Source: Muraenolepis orangiensis (taxonomy: Eukaryota > Chordata > Actinopteri > Gadiformes > Muraenolepididae). From it: DNA of 64,000 bases. The stretch covers positions 7,945,335 to 8,009,334 of the forward strand of contig CM051020.1 in the NCBI GenBank assembly GCA_027704905.1, written 5' to 3'. Position 1 is the stretch's first letter. Every line of letters begins with the position of its first letter. The notes below the pieces were generated by a model. It made no database searches. It worked only from the letters and a program-made list of their open reading frames with translations, and was not told the origin of the DNA. Shown piece by piece: positions 49,207 through 61,102 of the stretch. The translations under genes and the position numbers were made by a program.

Positions 49207-50394
49207 GAGTTAGCAATCATAGCGGAGGAGGATGCGAGAATGATTTTTCTCACATTTTTCAGGCGTCCAGCTAGCATGGTCTAGCATGAACTACCATGGT
49301 AACGTTACTGGCCTCGGTGCTGGCTGTCTGCTCAGAAGGCTGAAGAACTTGAAGAAGACGCTGTTTTTCTTCGTCCGGCTTCGTTGTCATCGACATTGTT
49401 GTTTACGAAATTAAATAAAAATTCTTTACCACAATTTCGCAATTTTCACAATTTATCATTTGTTTTCTTGAACAAATGTAAGTAAACGTAGACTAGAAGT
49501 GTCTCAGCGTGATGACATCATCAAGTAACATTTTGGAAATAAGACTTTTTTAGGACAAAGAAGACATTATTGGATAGGTTGTGCCATTGGCAATAATGCC
49601 TTTAATATAACAATTGTAAAATGAAAAACAAAATCCAAAGGTCCAACCGCTCACTACACCCCGTGGGTGATTACATCTTGTATACATTCTGTAATGTGGG
49701 CATAACCAGCCATAGTAAATCAAATAAATATGTAGATTTGTATATAGGCATATTTTATGTTGGTTATTCATATTCATTATTTTTCAAGCTACAGGCAGCC
49801 AAAAGGAAGGCACATTCCTGAAAGATATGCAGTCTGCTTCATCTCTCCTGTGATACAATACAGAACTAGTACGTTCATAATTACTCCTTTAAATGTGTGT
49901 CAGCACACGGTGACTAATTCAGAATGTGCAGTATAATTTTATTCCATTGGTTTTGAATTGTAATTGGCTCAAACTGCTTCATCATTATTTCCCGGATGTT
50001 TACAAATTCCAAACTACTGAAGGAACGTTTGTCGCAGTCTGAATCAATTACAAAAGTAATCTCACACTACGGAACTCACTCTGGTTGTTCCGACTTAGAA
50101 AGTCTGCCAGCAAGCAAATTAGTTTCATTGAGTAATGCACACAAGCATTTTTATTATGAACAACCATGTTTCTACTTAAGAATAACATCCTGATACACTC
50201 AAAACAGGATTAATGTTTTTTTATGGGGAATACAGATTATCACCAAAATCACAATCTTTTTTAGGTCATTGTTGAAACAAGGTTGAATATATCATACGAT
50301 AAACTATCCATTGGATTTTGTGACACTGAAACTACTTCTCAGTATTGCTGCCATTTAAAGAACCTTCTGTCCGAAGTGGCATACAGTGAATTTG
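49204..50394. other. non-coding unique sequence
   Basis: AT-rich, nothing recognised. Confidence 0.45.
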
Positions 50395-50530
50395 GATGTA
50401 ATTTAGGACCGGTTTAGGTGAGGTCTTGGCATCTCACTCAAGGATGCCTATACTGGCATGGCTGCGGACTTCGGGGATCGAACCCAGTAACTTTTGAACG
50501 ACAGAACGTAGAAGCCTTGAACAAGCTTCT
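50395..50530 (-). mobile_element. possible antisense SINE remnant
   Basis: GGGATCGAACCC (50475-50486) is a B box in reverse orientation within CTGCGGACTTCGGGGATCGA. No clear A box or tail, so the call is weak. Confidence 0.4.
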
Positions 50531-50727
50531 TGCCTTTATACAAATCTTGGCCTCCTCTAGGGGTTCTGGCAATCTGCATCAAGTATGCATCTGAATAGAA
50601 GAGATATGAAGATTTAAGACCATAGAGATCCACTGGCTTTAGGCCCACTGTAAATGTAGTGAATACTTAGCACCTTGATTTAAAAGTATTTATAAACATC
50701 ATAGACTTTATATATAGCTTAGTATTA

Positions 50728-50779
50728 TTATTATTATTATTATTAATATATTATTATTATATTATTATTATTATTATTA
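50728..50779. repeat. (ATT)n microsatellite
   Basis: About 50 bp of ATT/TTA repeats with one AATATA break. Confidence 0.93.
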
Positions 50780-53699
50780 GTTTAGGCATGCCAATTCTGA
50801 AAATGCATGTATGATACTTATGTTTGATTTAAAATATGTTTTTATGAGTATATTTATACTATACTACATCGATTTATTTGTAAAATGTGTATTACAGATA
50901 CTAGATAGTAAATGTATTTTTCAAATATGCATTAACAGACCATAGACAGTAGATGTATCTTTAGACTATACACTTATTTTTCATACGCAGTAAACCCATT
51001 TGGGAATTGTAGTTATGGACATTTTCTGTCAACTATCTTTGAAAATATTTGAATCATTAGTACATAAAGTGGCTTAAAAACAGGGTCTGCTTTACCACCA
51101 TGGCTGTTTGTGTTGATCCCTCATTAATAGCACTGCTGCTGAAGGAACTGGAATGGGCTGTAACCATTAGTATTGCACCATATGTATCAGTATTAAATGT
51201 GATTAGGAGTTACCCATTAACTAATGGTTCACTAGCAGTGAGTTCCTCGTTTGTTACCTTGTGTAACAAACAAATGTGTGTCAAACTAATGTGTGTCCAT
51301 TACTGTAAAGCGTTACACGTAGGATTTTTTATCCTTTCATCACAGTGAAGTTGCTTTACCATTTCATTTTGAAACATTGTTGTGCTAAAAGGTCTATATT
51401 ATGGCAAACCCTGATCAACAATACCTACCCAGGGGTCATTGCCATAGCAACAGTAGCTGTCAATAGGCTCTCTACAAAAACAACAAGCGTAACGGGAAGC
51501 CAACGGAAATACAAAAAAACGACTTCATTTATAGTGTGTATTGTGTGCTGTGCAAGAAGCAACAAATTAATAAATAAGAAATTTAGCAGCAGAAATCCCA
51601 TTTGTTGACAAGGCAAAGGGCTACAGTGCTATCCATCATGATTTGCCATGATAGAAGCGCGTGTGTGTGTGGAAGTGTTGTGCCTGCCTCAACAATTGCT
51701 GTCATCTTTAATGTCTATCAACAGCCTGGCAGCAGAGCCCGCGCTGCCACAGAGACTTGATTAAAGTCTTGTTGTTTTGACCTTCATTTGTCGGCTGAGA
51801 ATGTGCACGTCGGTTTACGTCTCCATCAAGTGCACCTTTTGGTATAAATAATAATAAAAAGCTTCGTTCCCCCCAAATTGTTCATAGGTGCCGGAATTGT
51901 AGAGATTGTGTAAACGGCTCTAGACGGAAAATGCTGCTGCTGTTGCCGTCGCTGTACGCTGGCCGCTCAGAACTCAACCCGGCAATTCCGGGGGTAATAT
52001 TGAAAGTGAAGTGTATGAGTTCTATTCTTCGGAGAGCCCTTCCAGTGTCAAACAATCCACAAACGACAACATCAACAACAACCTATATGACATACAACAA
52101 GCGCCCTGGACAGAACAACTAAACGGCAGCGACAGGCTTTCCATAATTCATCCTCCCCGGGAGAAGGTTTCCAGATGAGCACCGCCCGGGCTTGGGCGGT
52201 CATTGACAAAAGGTACCGCCGCCGTGCCATGAAAATGCCCTTTTCTGATAAGATTCATCAGATTCAAAACATAGCCGTGTTCGCCATCAAAACACAATCA
52301 GGAAAACCCTGGCATTCGGAGCAGGCTGTCCGCCCTCCCCCCCCCCTGAGACCGGCTGGTAGAGCCAAGTGGTGGAGGGTGGGTGGAGGGAGGGCTTCTG
52401 TAGCGCGTCTCACAATTAAGCTGCAGTCTCTCTCTTGCCATCCCTCCCAAATTGTGGCTTCAGATCAATAGAGTCGGCCCCAGGCGCAGACCTTAGCACT
52501 AAAAAGGAATTGTTCCAGGAACTCTGCATAGGGCCTATGGCTGCACGACTGCGTGTTTTCTAATGATACTCTGTCGACATACACATTCCATTGAACACCA
52601 TCTTCTCATACGACATAAGACATACTCTTTATGTCTTAAGATGCCATGCAAGAACACTGTGAAGGGGACCTGTGTTAATCACAGCGGGGATGTTTCTCTC
52701 TGTGGACATGGCTTTTGTCAACCAGAATAGTGTGAAACTCTTCAACGTATCCAACTGATGGTAACCATCCATCCGTCACTTTTGGACTGAACAGATTTAA
52801 CAGGTTTAACAGATGATGAATTGGACTCAAAGCATTGGGACCCTTGGGAGATGTATAATCAGGTTAGGCCACGGTTAAGGGTTAGGTTACCACTGGAGCA
52901 GAAATTAACATCTGTGTTTGGATGTGCTACAAAAAAACAGGCGCATAAAACACACGGCATGAATCCGAAAATCGGGTTGATTATTAAAATTCACATAAAA
53001 TAGAGGAAGGGTCTTTCCATGCATGACGACGACAGACAGGGTGGCAACTCAACGCAGATGTTTATCTTGTCATATTTTTACACCAGAGAACATTGATTTC
53101 CTTCCAGTGTTATTATCTATACTGTCCAGGCGAGAATAGGAAAGGGGAAAAGGGGGATGGGGTGGTCGGGGGTACTGAACAACCAGAAATGTGACATACC
53201 AGTAACCAAACGTTTTTGAGTGAATAGTGGGAATAGGTTTGATGTCACTACACTCCCTCCCTCCTGGCCTACACCATACCGCACACTGCACTCACTGGAT
53301 GAAGAGCAGCCAGCTCGGAACAGCTTGGAAATAAATCGCATCTCGCCATACTTGTGTAGTCCCAATGCTCCGTTTAAAAAAAAAAAGAAGAAGGCTGAAC
53401 CTGGTGCTCATGCTGAGCCTAATAAGCCCATTCCTGTACCGCTTCCCCGGGGAGACTTTTCCCCCCTTCTGCCCACCGATCCACCCTTTCCAGGGAGGAT
53501 CAAAGAGGATTTAATGAGGCTGGAGCGGTGGGTGGGTGGGTAAGAGCCGCGTTCGAATCAATTCCGATAACATCATGTATTGACATCGTTGGGACACGGC
53601 ATCGACAAAACATTGCAACGGCGGCATTATTTCCCTGCAATGGAGCGGTGTTTTAGGGAACTACAGTGTGTGGTAAATGCAGCTGTGGCGTGTGTGTTG
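50780..53699. other. non-coding unique sequence
   Basis: Nearly 3 kb without a recognised exon or transposon. C run at 52338-52346, A run at 53376-53386. The segment 51720-51830 is balanced and non-repetitive. A 107-codon frame at 53220-53543 has no domain. Confidence 0.45.
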
Positions 53700-53939
53700 G
53701 CGGTTGGGTGGCTAGTTTAAGGGCGTTCTCACACCAGGGACCTGGGCCCGGATCCGAGTACACTCGTCTCCAAAGTCCACCTTGTTTGAGTAATGTGAAC
53801 CCTGGATCACATGGATCAGCGAGCTGCACTCGAGACTACATGGAAAGGTCGGTCTTCGGGTACGGTTGGGTTGGGTACCCGTCAGGTATCAAAGCTTTCG
53901 TACCGAAATACGGTGGACTGGTATGTGTCAATCTCATCT

Positions 53940-54330
53940 TCTGAAATACATTAATAATGTGAAGGCTGACCCTAAGCAGCCTGGCCCGATTGAGGCTGGT
54001 CAATCCAATCAAGGCACACAGGATAAACCAGTCATCACCACATACACTCAAGAGGAGCCCAGCGTTCACCGCCTGTTCTGCCTGTGAAACATTTTGAACC
54101 CTGCAATAAACAGGTTTAAGGCCCTTAGGATCAAGCTTTTCCTACAGGGAAGTGTTTTGGACTCTTTTTGGACCGTACCGCTCAGGTAACTAATTTTTTT
54201 TGTTTGAGCAGTTGATGCTGCCACAATTAAAATGGCTACTTTAGGGCTCCTCCTGAGGACAAGTACACAGGTAGATGAGGAAACCGGTTCATTGTAGTTT
54301 TGTAGTTTTCCATTGGAGTTTTGTAGTTGA
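53940..54330 (+). repeat. dispersed LTR-like repeat, units Y and X
   Basis: Unit Y (about 53945-54120): AGGCACACAGGATAAACCAG, TCATCACCACATACACTCAA and GCAATAAACAGGTTTAAGG, matching 17030-17256 and 18065-18270. Unit X follows at 54208-54325 (GCAGTTGATGCTGCCAC, TAAAATGGC, ACACAGGTAGATGA), matching 17822-17935. Confidence 0.55.
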
Positions 54331-54912
54331 ATGTTGACAGGACAGATGTGAGAACATGAGAGCCTCATCTATACTCTTGTAATGATTACCACAGGAGGTG
54401 ATACAATAAGGCCTATCTGAGAAAAAAACCAATGGCTATTTAACAAGAACTTTCATAAACTCATTGTGTGACTCCATACACTTAATTAAATCCTTTTGAC
54501 TAGTTGCTATGTGCTTTTAAACTTATTTTTTCTGGAAAGATCCGAATGGAGAAAGATACATTTAGAAGACACCGTAGCAATATTCCCGAGGAATCGCATC
54601 GCTGCATCTCAGTGTGATTGATTCATATGAAGTAAGTGTCGCTGCTGACAGAGTTGGTATGAATGACAACTCTAATGATGCATCTTCAATCTTAAATGGC
54701 TGTCTTCCACTATTGGCCTATATCTATGGGGCTGTTATGTACATTGACTTTTTGAATTGACTAATGTAATATTCTACAATAAAATCCAGACTAGGCTGGA
54801 CTAGACACAGCCTTAGGCTGATGCCATGTTTGCATTCCTTTAATGTTTGTTCTTATATACAATGTTCTAACTGTTCTAACTCTGGTTGTGGTCTCCCCTT
54901 TGCATAACCGCA
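54331..54912. other. non-coding unique sequence
   Basis: Nothing recognised. Confidence 0.45.
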
Positions 54913-54913
54913 A

Positions 54914-55214
54914 GGGGCGACGGTAGCTCAGTCTGTTGGGACTTGGCCTGGGAACCGGAGTGTCGCAGGTTCAAGACCCTGAAATGGACCAAGAACTGAG
55001 GGAGAACTGGGAAAAGGTGCCGGTTTGCCTCCTTGGCACTGCCGAGGTGCCCTTGAGCAAGGCACCAGACCCCTACGCAGCTCGACGGGTGCTGTACAGA
55101 CAATAGCTGCCCACTTCTCCTAATACTAGAATGCAGAGAGAAACCCATTTCACTGTGTGTGTCTACATGTATGTGACCAATAAAGAGGATTCAATCCTCC
55201 AGATTTAGATTTAG
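54914..55214 (+). mobile_element. tRNA-derived SINE, full length
   Basis: Head GGGCGACGGTAGCTCAGTC (A box) and GTCGCAGGTTCAAGACC (B box, about 54962-54978), then body GGCACTGCCGAGGTGCCCTT and GACAATAGCTGCCCACTTCT, tail GACCAATAAAGAGGATTCAA and two TTTAGA units. It is a sister of the antisense copy at 47095-47354. The promoter boxes are better preserved here. Confidence 0.88.
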
Positions 55215-56861
55215 ACCACCAGTAACCAGAACGGCTGCTCACTGAATGTGTCACTTCAAGAATAAAACATTTATTAACAAACTGATTGTGTTTTTGCATT
55301 CATCACCTAGGCCTACAAACGGGTAGACTCCCGTAGAGCCTACAAATGTGCAAAAATACCTACATCACATGCAGTTGCATGAATATTTTGCTGTCAATGA
55401 TTACATGAATAGCCTAAAAAGTCTGCCAAATGCTAATCATATGATAATGATCAGTAGCGCTTTGGCAGATTGATTAGTCCACATAGGACTGATATGTTCC
55501 AGAATCAAGGTTGTAGTGTTGGCTATGTAATATAGCCAACAATAGTTCACTAGATAACTAGACAATTAGACTAGTAGGCCTACGATTGTGAAATGGTGAA
55601 CAATCATTTTGTAACACATGGGGACCTCTGCTGGTCACTTTAGACAATACTATTTATGAAGGACCACAATATACATATCAATAATTAGGCTGTTAATTCA
55701 CACTCCAACTAAATAATATATCAATATATCACACAGTTTTTATATGAAAGGGTAATTAAATCAATTAAATTAATTGATTCAAAACAATAACAACAAAGTA
55801 AATGACATACAGGTATTTCAAGTCATTACATAGGCTTTGCCCAAATTAGTCAGTGAGTACACACAATACATGCTAGTTACATTTCCAATTGTGTAGACGG
55901 ACAACATTCCTGCTAGTAAATGTCATGTTGTCAATTTATTATTTAAATTGAGCTAAACACAAAAGTCTCTGGCTGAATGGTTGGTCGTTCAAACTGATCA
56001 CCAAGCGACTGAATTAGAGCTTGACAATGGAAGCAAATGAAGACACACACACACACACACACAAACACACAGCGCACACACACCTAATTATACCCTTACA
56101 TGTATTTCGTATCCAATTTTCTTATCCTGACAATCAAATCTACTAACCCAAATAAATGATAAATAAATTATTAATTAACGCAATTACAAAAAGGTGCATT
56201 GACGTTTTGTTACATCAACGTTTCCCTGTCTGATACATAGGCAGGGATGGTTAGGCTGAATTAATATTGTAACTCAATTCTGACCTCAATTTAAAAACAT
56301 CATTGGATTTGTGTCACGACAAAACGATTTTGAAACTCAAGAGCAGAGACGGAGGCGGTGGAAGGTTTGTTTATACCTTCATGTATAACTTTAACTGAAG
56401 ATCTCAACATCTTCACCTTGTAGATGACATCTGTGACCTTTTTGATTAAGGAGGAAGGAGACAAATCACACAAAACCAAAGCTAAATGCAACATGAACTG
56501 TATGAGCTGCACATAATAGGCAGTGTGTCTCCCACCACCGTTGTTACATTGGATTTGACAATAAGAACCGCATATAGTGGCTCATATATTACTGCAAGCT
56601 TCATTTAGCAAGGAATGATCATGATCTATAATATTTATATTATTTACTTAATATTTTGTCAAGATGCACAACTTGATCTGAAACCCAGGGTCTGAAACTG
56701 ACCTCATAAACAACAATTATTCTGAGAACGCCAATTTAGTGTTGTTTGGTTCATGTAATTAACCTTTGGTGCTTTTATATTTGAAATATGAAGATAATGA
56801 GTTGAATATGAATATTTATAACCCAAAAAGTTATGTATCTATAAATAACAACATGGGTTCA
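55215..56861. other. non-coding unique sequence
   Basis: AT-rich. A small CA run at 56043-56062. No exon or transposon recognised. The last five bases (GTTCA, 56857-56861) are the left target duplication of the solo LTR. Confidence 0.45.
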
Positions 56862-57009
56862 TGTCACAGACTGAACTTTGGACGAGAACCCAAAAGCACG
56901 ACTTGATGAAACACGTATCAAAGTAAAGAGTCTTAACTGATAAATGCAGTACAACACAAAAATCACTTGACGATGGAAACGCTTAAAGCTCAAAAGCAAA
57001 ATACCTAAT

Positions 57010-58207
57010 CACAAAAGTACGAACTCTAACATGAAACGAGTACGAACTCTCTAACATGAAACGAGTACGAACTCACTAACATAAAACAAGTACGAACTCT
57101 CTAACATGAAACAAGTACTAGAGAACTCGTACTTGTTTCATGTTAAGGCCCCGTCACACCATAACGTTCTGGTCAGCGTTTGAGGAAACGTTGGTAATCG
57201 TCCGTGGTCGCGAAGAGTGTTGTGTGAACGCTGGTGAACGCTGGTAATCGTCGGTGATCGGCGGAGAACGTTGCACACGTTCGGCTATTGTTAGTCAGTC
57301 GTTACCCTAGCGTTACTTGGTTGTTATTAATCGTTCACAATCTTTGCTTTGCAGTGAACGACTCACTGGTACACATCCCACATTGTGTGCCTCTGTCTGG
57401 ATGAGAGATGGAGTGTGTGTGGGGGTCAGGACCAGTGCTTTTAGTCATACACACATCCGACATTGTGTGCCTATTTTCGGATTGGAGATGGTGTGTGTGT
57501 GTGGGTCAGGACCAGTGCTCACACGTTAGTCACACGCTCAACACGCTCGTCTAACGTTGACTAATCGTAAGTCGCGCGCCAGTGACACGTCAGCACGCGC
57601 TAATAGTTTTCAGGGGTGTCTTACTTGGTCGCTGGCACACGCTCCTCATGCGTTTAGTCACACGCTAGTCATGCGTTAGTCACACGCCAGATGTGTCCAA
57701 CTCACCCTAGAACGCTCGAAAATTGAACGATTAAACATTCTTAGAACGCTGACCAGAACGTTATGGTGTGACGGCCCCTTTAGAGAGTTCGTACTTGTTA
57801 CTTGTTTCATGTTGGAGAGTTCGTACTTGTTTCATGTTAGAGTTTGTACTTGTTTCTTGTTTCATGTTAGAGATCTCTAACATGAAACAAGTACGAACTC
57901 TCTAACATGAAACATGTACGAACTCTAACATGAAACAAGTAGAACGAGAGAGTTGAGAGTAACAAGAGATTTCGTACTTGTTTCATGTTAGAGATCTCTA
58001 ACATGAAACTCACTTATATGAAACAAGTAACAAGTACGAACAAGTACGAACTCTCTAACATGAAACAAATAAGAAGTACGAACTCTCTAACATGAAACAA
58101 GTAACAAGTACGAACTCTCTAACATGAAACAAGTAACAAGTACGAACTCTAACATGAAACAAGTAACAAGTACGAACTCTAACATGAAACAAGTAACAAG
58201 TACGAAC
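57010..58207. repeat. 27-bp minisatellite with orientation switches
   Basis: The unit is close to ACAAGTACGAACTCTCTAAC plus ATGAAAC. Forward units fill 57010-57117. Reverse units (GAACTCGTACTTGTTTCATG) fill 57121-57142 and, beyond the MITE, 57783-57870. Forward units return at about 57875-57945, a reverse unit at about 57970-57992, then forward units again to 58207. Adjacent inverted copies form long snap-back stems. Confidence 0.88.
57146..57779. mobile_element. Harbinger-like MITE 1, 634 bp
   Basis: Terminal inverted repeats of over 30 bp start AGGCCCCGTCACACCATAAC and GTTCTGGTCAGCGTT. The right end is the inverted copy with one small change (GACGGCCCCT). The flanks are TTA at 57143-57145 and 57780-57782. 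A 3-bp TWA duplication is characteristic of PIF/Harbinger. The interior is rich in TAGTCACACG and AACGCTGG subrepeats and encodes nothing. The MITE sits in the minisatellite of the solo LTR. Confidence 0.85.
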
Positions 58208-58480
58208 TGGCCCCGAACAAAAGAAGACGCAGCCTATTTAAACACCAGGTAAGAACAGGTGAAACAATGAGGTCCGGGGCAGCCAATCAGACAGGCAGGA
58301 AAACATGAGGGGGACGATAACGGTGATGCGCTGCAGCTGCGGGGGAGAACTAAAGGGGCGTGGCTATCCGGGCGAGGGCTGTGGAAATGAAGGTGACAGG
58401 AATGCGGAACGTGAAAAGGGGGCGTGGCTACCTGGGCGAGGGCTGTGGGGGGAGGCAGAACTGCAAACCCTGACAGTTCA

Positions 58481-59261
58481 CCTGGGCAGACCTGCAAAGC
58501 AAGTATGTTTTGCTGACCTAGTACTCGGTGTAAGGTATGTAACCAGAGCAGCACCGAAACAAATCATGAAATTCAACAGCAAATGGTACTACTTGTGTTG
58601 ATGTATTCTGAAGGATTTTTGTGATGTCTAATAACTGTGGTGTCTCTCCTGTCAACAGAATACAAAGGTATTCAGTTTGCAGGTGAAGGTAAAACATGTA
58701 TCTTCGTTCACACTGAATCTCTCTACAGTACTGTTTCACTGTGGAATTATTGGTTGAATTGAAACAGCCACACGTAAATGACGACTCACTTATATGTATT
58801 ACCACATCCTCCAATCAACCAATTAACACATCCTCCAATTGGATCAAAGCACTACACTTTTCTCATCCATCCACATGAACCACATGTACGAAGCTCATCT
58901 CAATATATGGGTTCACATGATGAGTTTTCTCTGTGTCGCTCTGTTGCTTTAGCACACCGACCACCCCGAATGTCCCGGTTCCTCCGTCTGAGACCGGGCA
59001 CAAACCCGAGAGGTGGTCCACGTTCTGGGACTGGCTGTAGCGGATTTGTTCCCCCCAGGTTGGCAAGGTTGTCTCACTGAACTGATACGTCTTGTTTTAG
59101 TGTCGTAGTGCATAGAGCTCCTCCTGACTCTCGCTCCACCTCGGTGTTCATGGTGTCCACACTGCACAGGGTTGTCCACATGGTTGGAATGTATGCATGT
59201 GGAGACACTTTGGATGAAAGTGTCCCCCAGAGTAACATACATCCAATAAGTGACTTCAGCC
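58481..59261. other. mostly non-coding, one doubtful exon-like block
   Basis: At 58955-59079 a pyrimidine-rich TTGCTTTAG acceptor-like site is followed by a short frame beginning MSRFLRLRPGTNPRGG and ending in a stop. It could be a 5' exon of the downstream USP-like gene or chance. Nothing else recognised. Confidence 0.3.
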
Positions 59262-59264
59262 TAA

Positions 59265-60196
59265 AGGCCCCGTCAAACCATAACGTTCTGGTCAGCATTT
59301 GAGGAAACGTTGGTAATCGTCCGTGGTCGCTGGCATAGCGCCAGAAGAGCGTTGTGTGAAGCGGTTATGGTGGTTGACAGGGGGCGTGGCCAAGCCACGG
59401 CACACACACACACCTGTCAGCAATTGCCGTGGCTGATTGCTAATCCCCTCACCTGGGGTATATAGACCCTGGCTCCCCGTTACCCCGGGGTTAGGTCGTA
59501 CGTCATACTTTGTTCATGTTACGTCGTACATTCTGGACGGAATCACCACGCTGATGTCCCGGAGATCCAGATTCTTTGTCTATCCCGCGTCACCCGCCTG
59601 TCTTGCGTTACGCCGGTCTATACGAGCTCCCCGGTAATTATAATTACCTGTCCAGTACCTGTCGCTATTCCGACCTCCCGGTATCTAGACTCCTCTCCCG
59701 TCCCGGACTACTCGTCGGTCTTCTACCTGCCGGTACTCCGGATCGACCTCCCGGTACCCAGACCCCTGGACTGTCCCTGATCCCTCTCTTGTGTTGTGTT
59801 TGCTTGAAATAAAGCTCTGTTATAGCTCCACTGTGTCTTGGTCTGCGTTCTGGGTCCCACCGAACAATCCACTCGTGACAAGAACAACTGAATCCACTAT
59901 GATTTCCCCACGTTTTATACCAGTTTGAACATGCAACCCACACGCCAGCAACACGCTAGTCTGTCGTTAGTCACACGTTAGTCACACGCTCAACACGCTC
60001 GTCTAACATTGACTAATCGTAGTCGCGCGCCAGTGACACGTCAGCACACGCTAATAATGTTCAGGAGTGTCTTACTTGGTCGCTGGTAAGCGCTCCTCAT
60101 GCATTTAGTCACACGTTAGTCACACGCCAGATGTGTCCACCTTCTCTAGAACGCTCGAAAATTGAACGATTAGAACGTTATGGTGTGACGGGGCCT
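59265..60196. mobile_element. Harbinger-like MITE 2, interrupted
   Basis: Same family as MITE 1: left end AGGCCCCGTCAAACCATAAC, right end the inverse of AGGCCCCGTCACACCATAAC. The flanks are TAA at 59262-59264 and 60197-60199, again a TWA target. The right half (59938-60196) aligns with 57530-57779. The left arm is followed from about 59371 by an unrelated LTR-like insertion to about 59880. Confidence 0.85.
59371..59880 (+). mobile_element. LTR-like insertion in MITE 2
   Basis: A 510-bp block absent from MITE 1. It begins near TGGTTGACAGGGGGCGTGG and ends CACTCGTGACA. It carries a TATA box (TATATAGA, 59459-59466), a CT-rich region and AATAAA (59808-59813), in the order of an LTR's U3, R and U5. 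The end GTGACA resembles that of the solo LTR at 56862-58475. No matching 5-bp flanks were found, so the left edge is approximate. Confidence 0.6.
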
Positions 60197-60199
60197 TAA

Positions 60200-60669
60200 A
60201 TCATTTACGCTCGATTCATATATTAAATAATGTATTCTCTGTGTCATGCTTTACTGAATTATCTTTCACTCACTATTACTGTTACATACTATATTACTTG
60301 AAACAGCAAAAACGGAAGCAAAAGTTACCCGGAGGAATGAGTCCTGCGTGTCAACAGATCAGGTTATAAGATGACGCTGATCCATCATTTAGACACAAAA
60401 AGGCCCATCCCCACTATACCCGTTACTTGTTGCCATGGTGACGCGTGTTCACCTGTAAAGCGACTCATTGAATAATTCATGTATATATCATATTTATTAA
60501 TTTACCTTTTAAGTTGTATGCACATTTCCATGTATATACTGTCACATTTTGATATATTATCACCTGATTCGTTCATAATTTGTTCCTGTCTTCATCGGAG
60601 CAATTGTGACGCTAACTTTGTGTGTGTGTGTGTGTGTGTATTTGTGTTGTGTTGTTTTGTCCCTACCAG
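60200..60669. other. non-coding 5' flank of the USP-like exons
   Basis: AT-rich with a GT run at 60619-60638. The sequence just before 60670 (TTGTTTTGTCCCTACCAG) is a good 3' splice site. Confidence 0.5.
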
Positions 60670-60822
60670 CGACAGTTCTCTGAACATCGCCACACCCTCC
60701 AAGGTGTCCCAGATTGGCCAAGCCAAAGAGCAGCTGGACCCAGCGACGGCCTGGATCACCCCATCAGCGGACCAGAGTTCCTGGGCAGGCCAGCTCCAGG
60801 AGGATGGCACTGCTGCCCAGGG
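60670..60822 (+). CDS. USP37-like exon 1 of 4 seen (linker)
   Basis: 153 bp between TCCCTACCAG and GGGTAGGT. After one leading base it encodes DSSLNIATPSKVSQIGQAKE, QLDPATAWITPSADQSSWAG and QLQEDGTAAQG: a polar, serine- and glutamine-rich segment with no fold visible, as expected for the disordered region before the catalytic domain. The two trailing bases (GG) pair with the first base of the next block to make a Gly codon. Confidence 0.6.
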
Positions 60823-61054
60823 GTAGGTGCAGGTGGAGAGGACCTCTGGTGTAGATCTCAATGTAGATCTCCACATGGAGACCATTCTCAAATGGCCTCT
60901 TGGTGTGTTATTTTGTACCACATTGGTGGGGTAGAGTGTTCTAGTAGTTAAGATCTGACTCCCAGCCAAAAGGTTTTGAACCCTAATGTTCACAATCTAC
61001 CTTTAAGCATCCTTAAGCAAGATGCACTAAATCTGCTTATTGATGTATCACCAG

Positions 61055-61102
61055 GCTGACATCCCTCCCTCAAAGCACAGAGGAGCAGCTGGGTTCCTTG
61101 GG
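61055..61102 (+). CDS. USP37-like exon 2 of 4 seen (pre-catalytic)
   Basis: 48 bp between GATGTATCACCAG and GTGAGT. It encodes LTSLPQSTEEQLGSLG, flanked by split Gly codons. In the family a short segment of the EEQLGSLG type lies directly before the FPNxGNxCY cysteine box, so the next exon should carry the nucleophile. Both splice sites are strong and in the same phase as exon 1. Confidence 0.6.

Larger units (their letters stand above)
56862..58475 (-). mobile_element. solo LTR of a retrotransposon, with nested repeats
   Basis: The flanks are identical, GTTCA at 56857-56861 and at 58476-58480. Read on the minus strand the element starts TGTCAGGG and ends CTGTGACA, that is TG...CA with short inverted ends. 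A 5-bp duplication plus TG...CA ends is the signature of an LTR left by recombination between two LTRs. On the minus strand the 5' part has CACGCCCC boxes and a TATA-like TTTAAATAGG (58233-58242 reversed), as in a U3 promoter. The family is probably Ty3/gypsy by general resemblance, unproved. Inside are a 27-bp minisatellite and a MITE, which account for more than half of the 1,614 bp. Confidence 0.85.

Noticed and set aside
54914..54990. tRNA gene
   Set aside because: A and B boxes are present but the cloverleaf does not close, and a SINE body and tail follow.
57010..58207. CRISPR-like array of about 27-bp repeats
   Set aside because: Units are contiguous, vary in length, change orientation and have no unique spacers; the host is a vertebrate.
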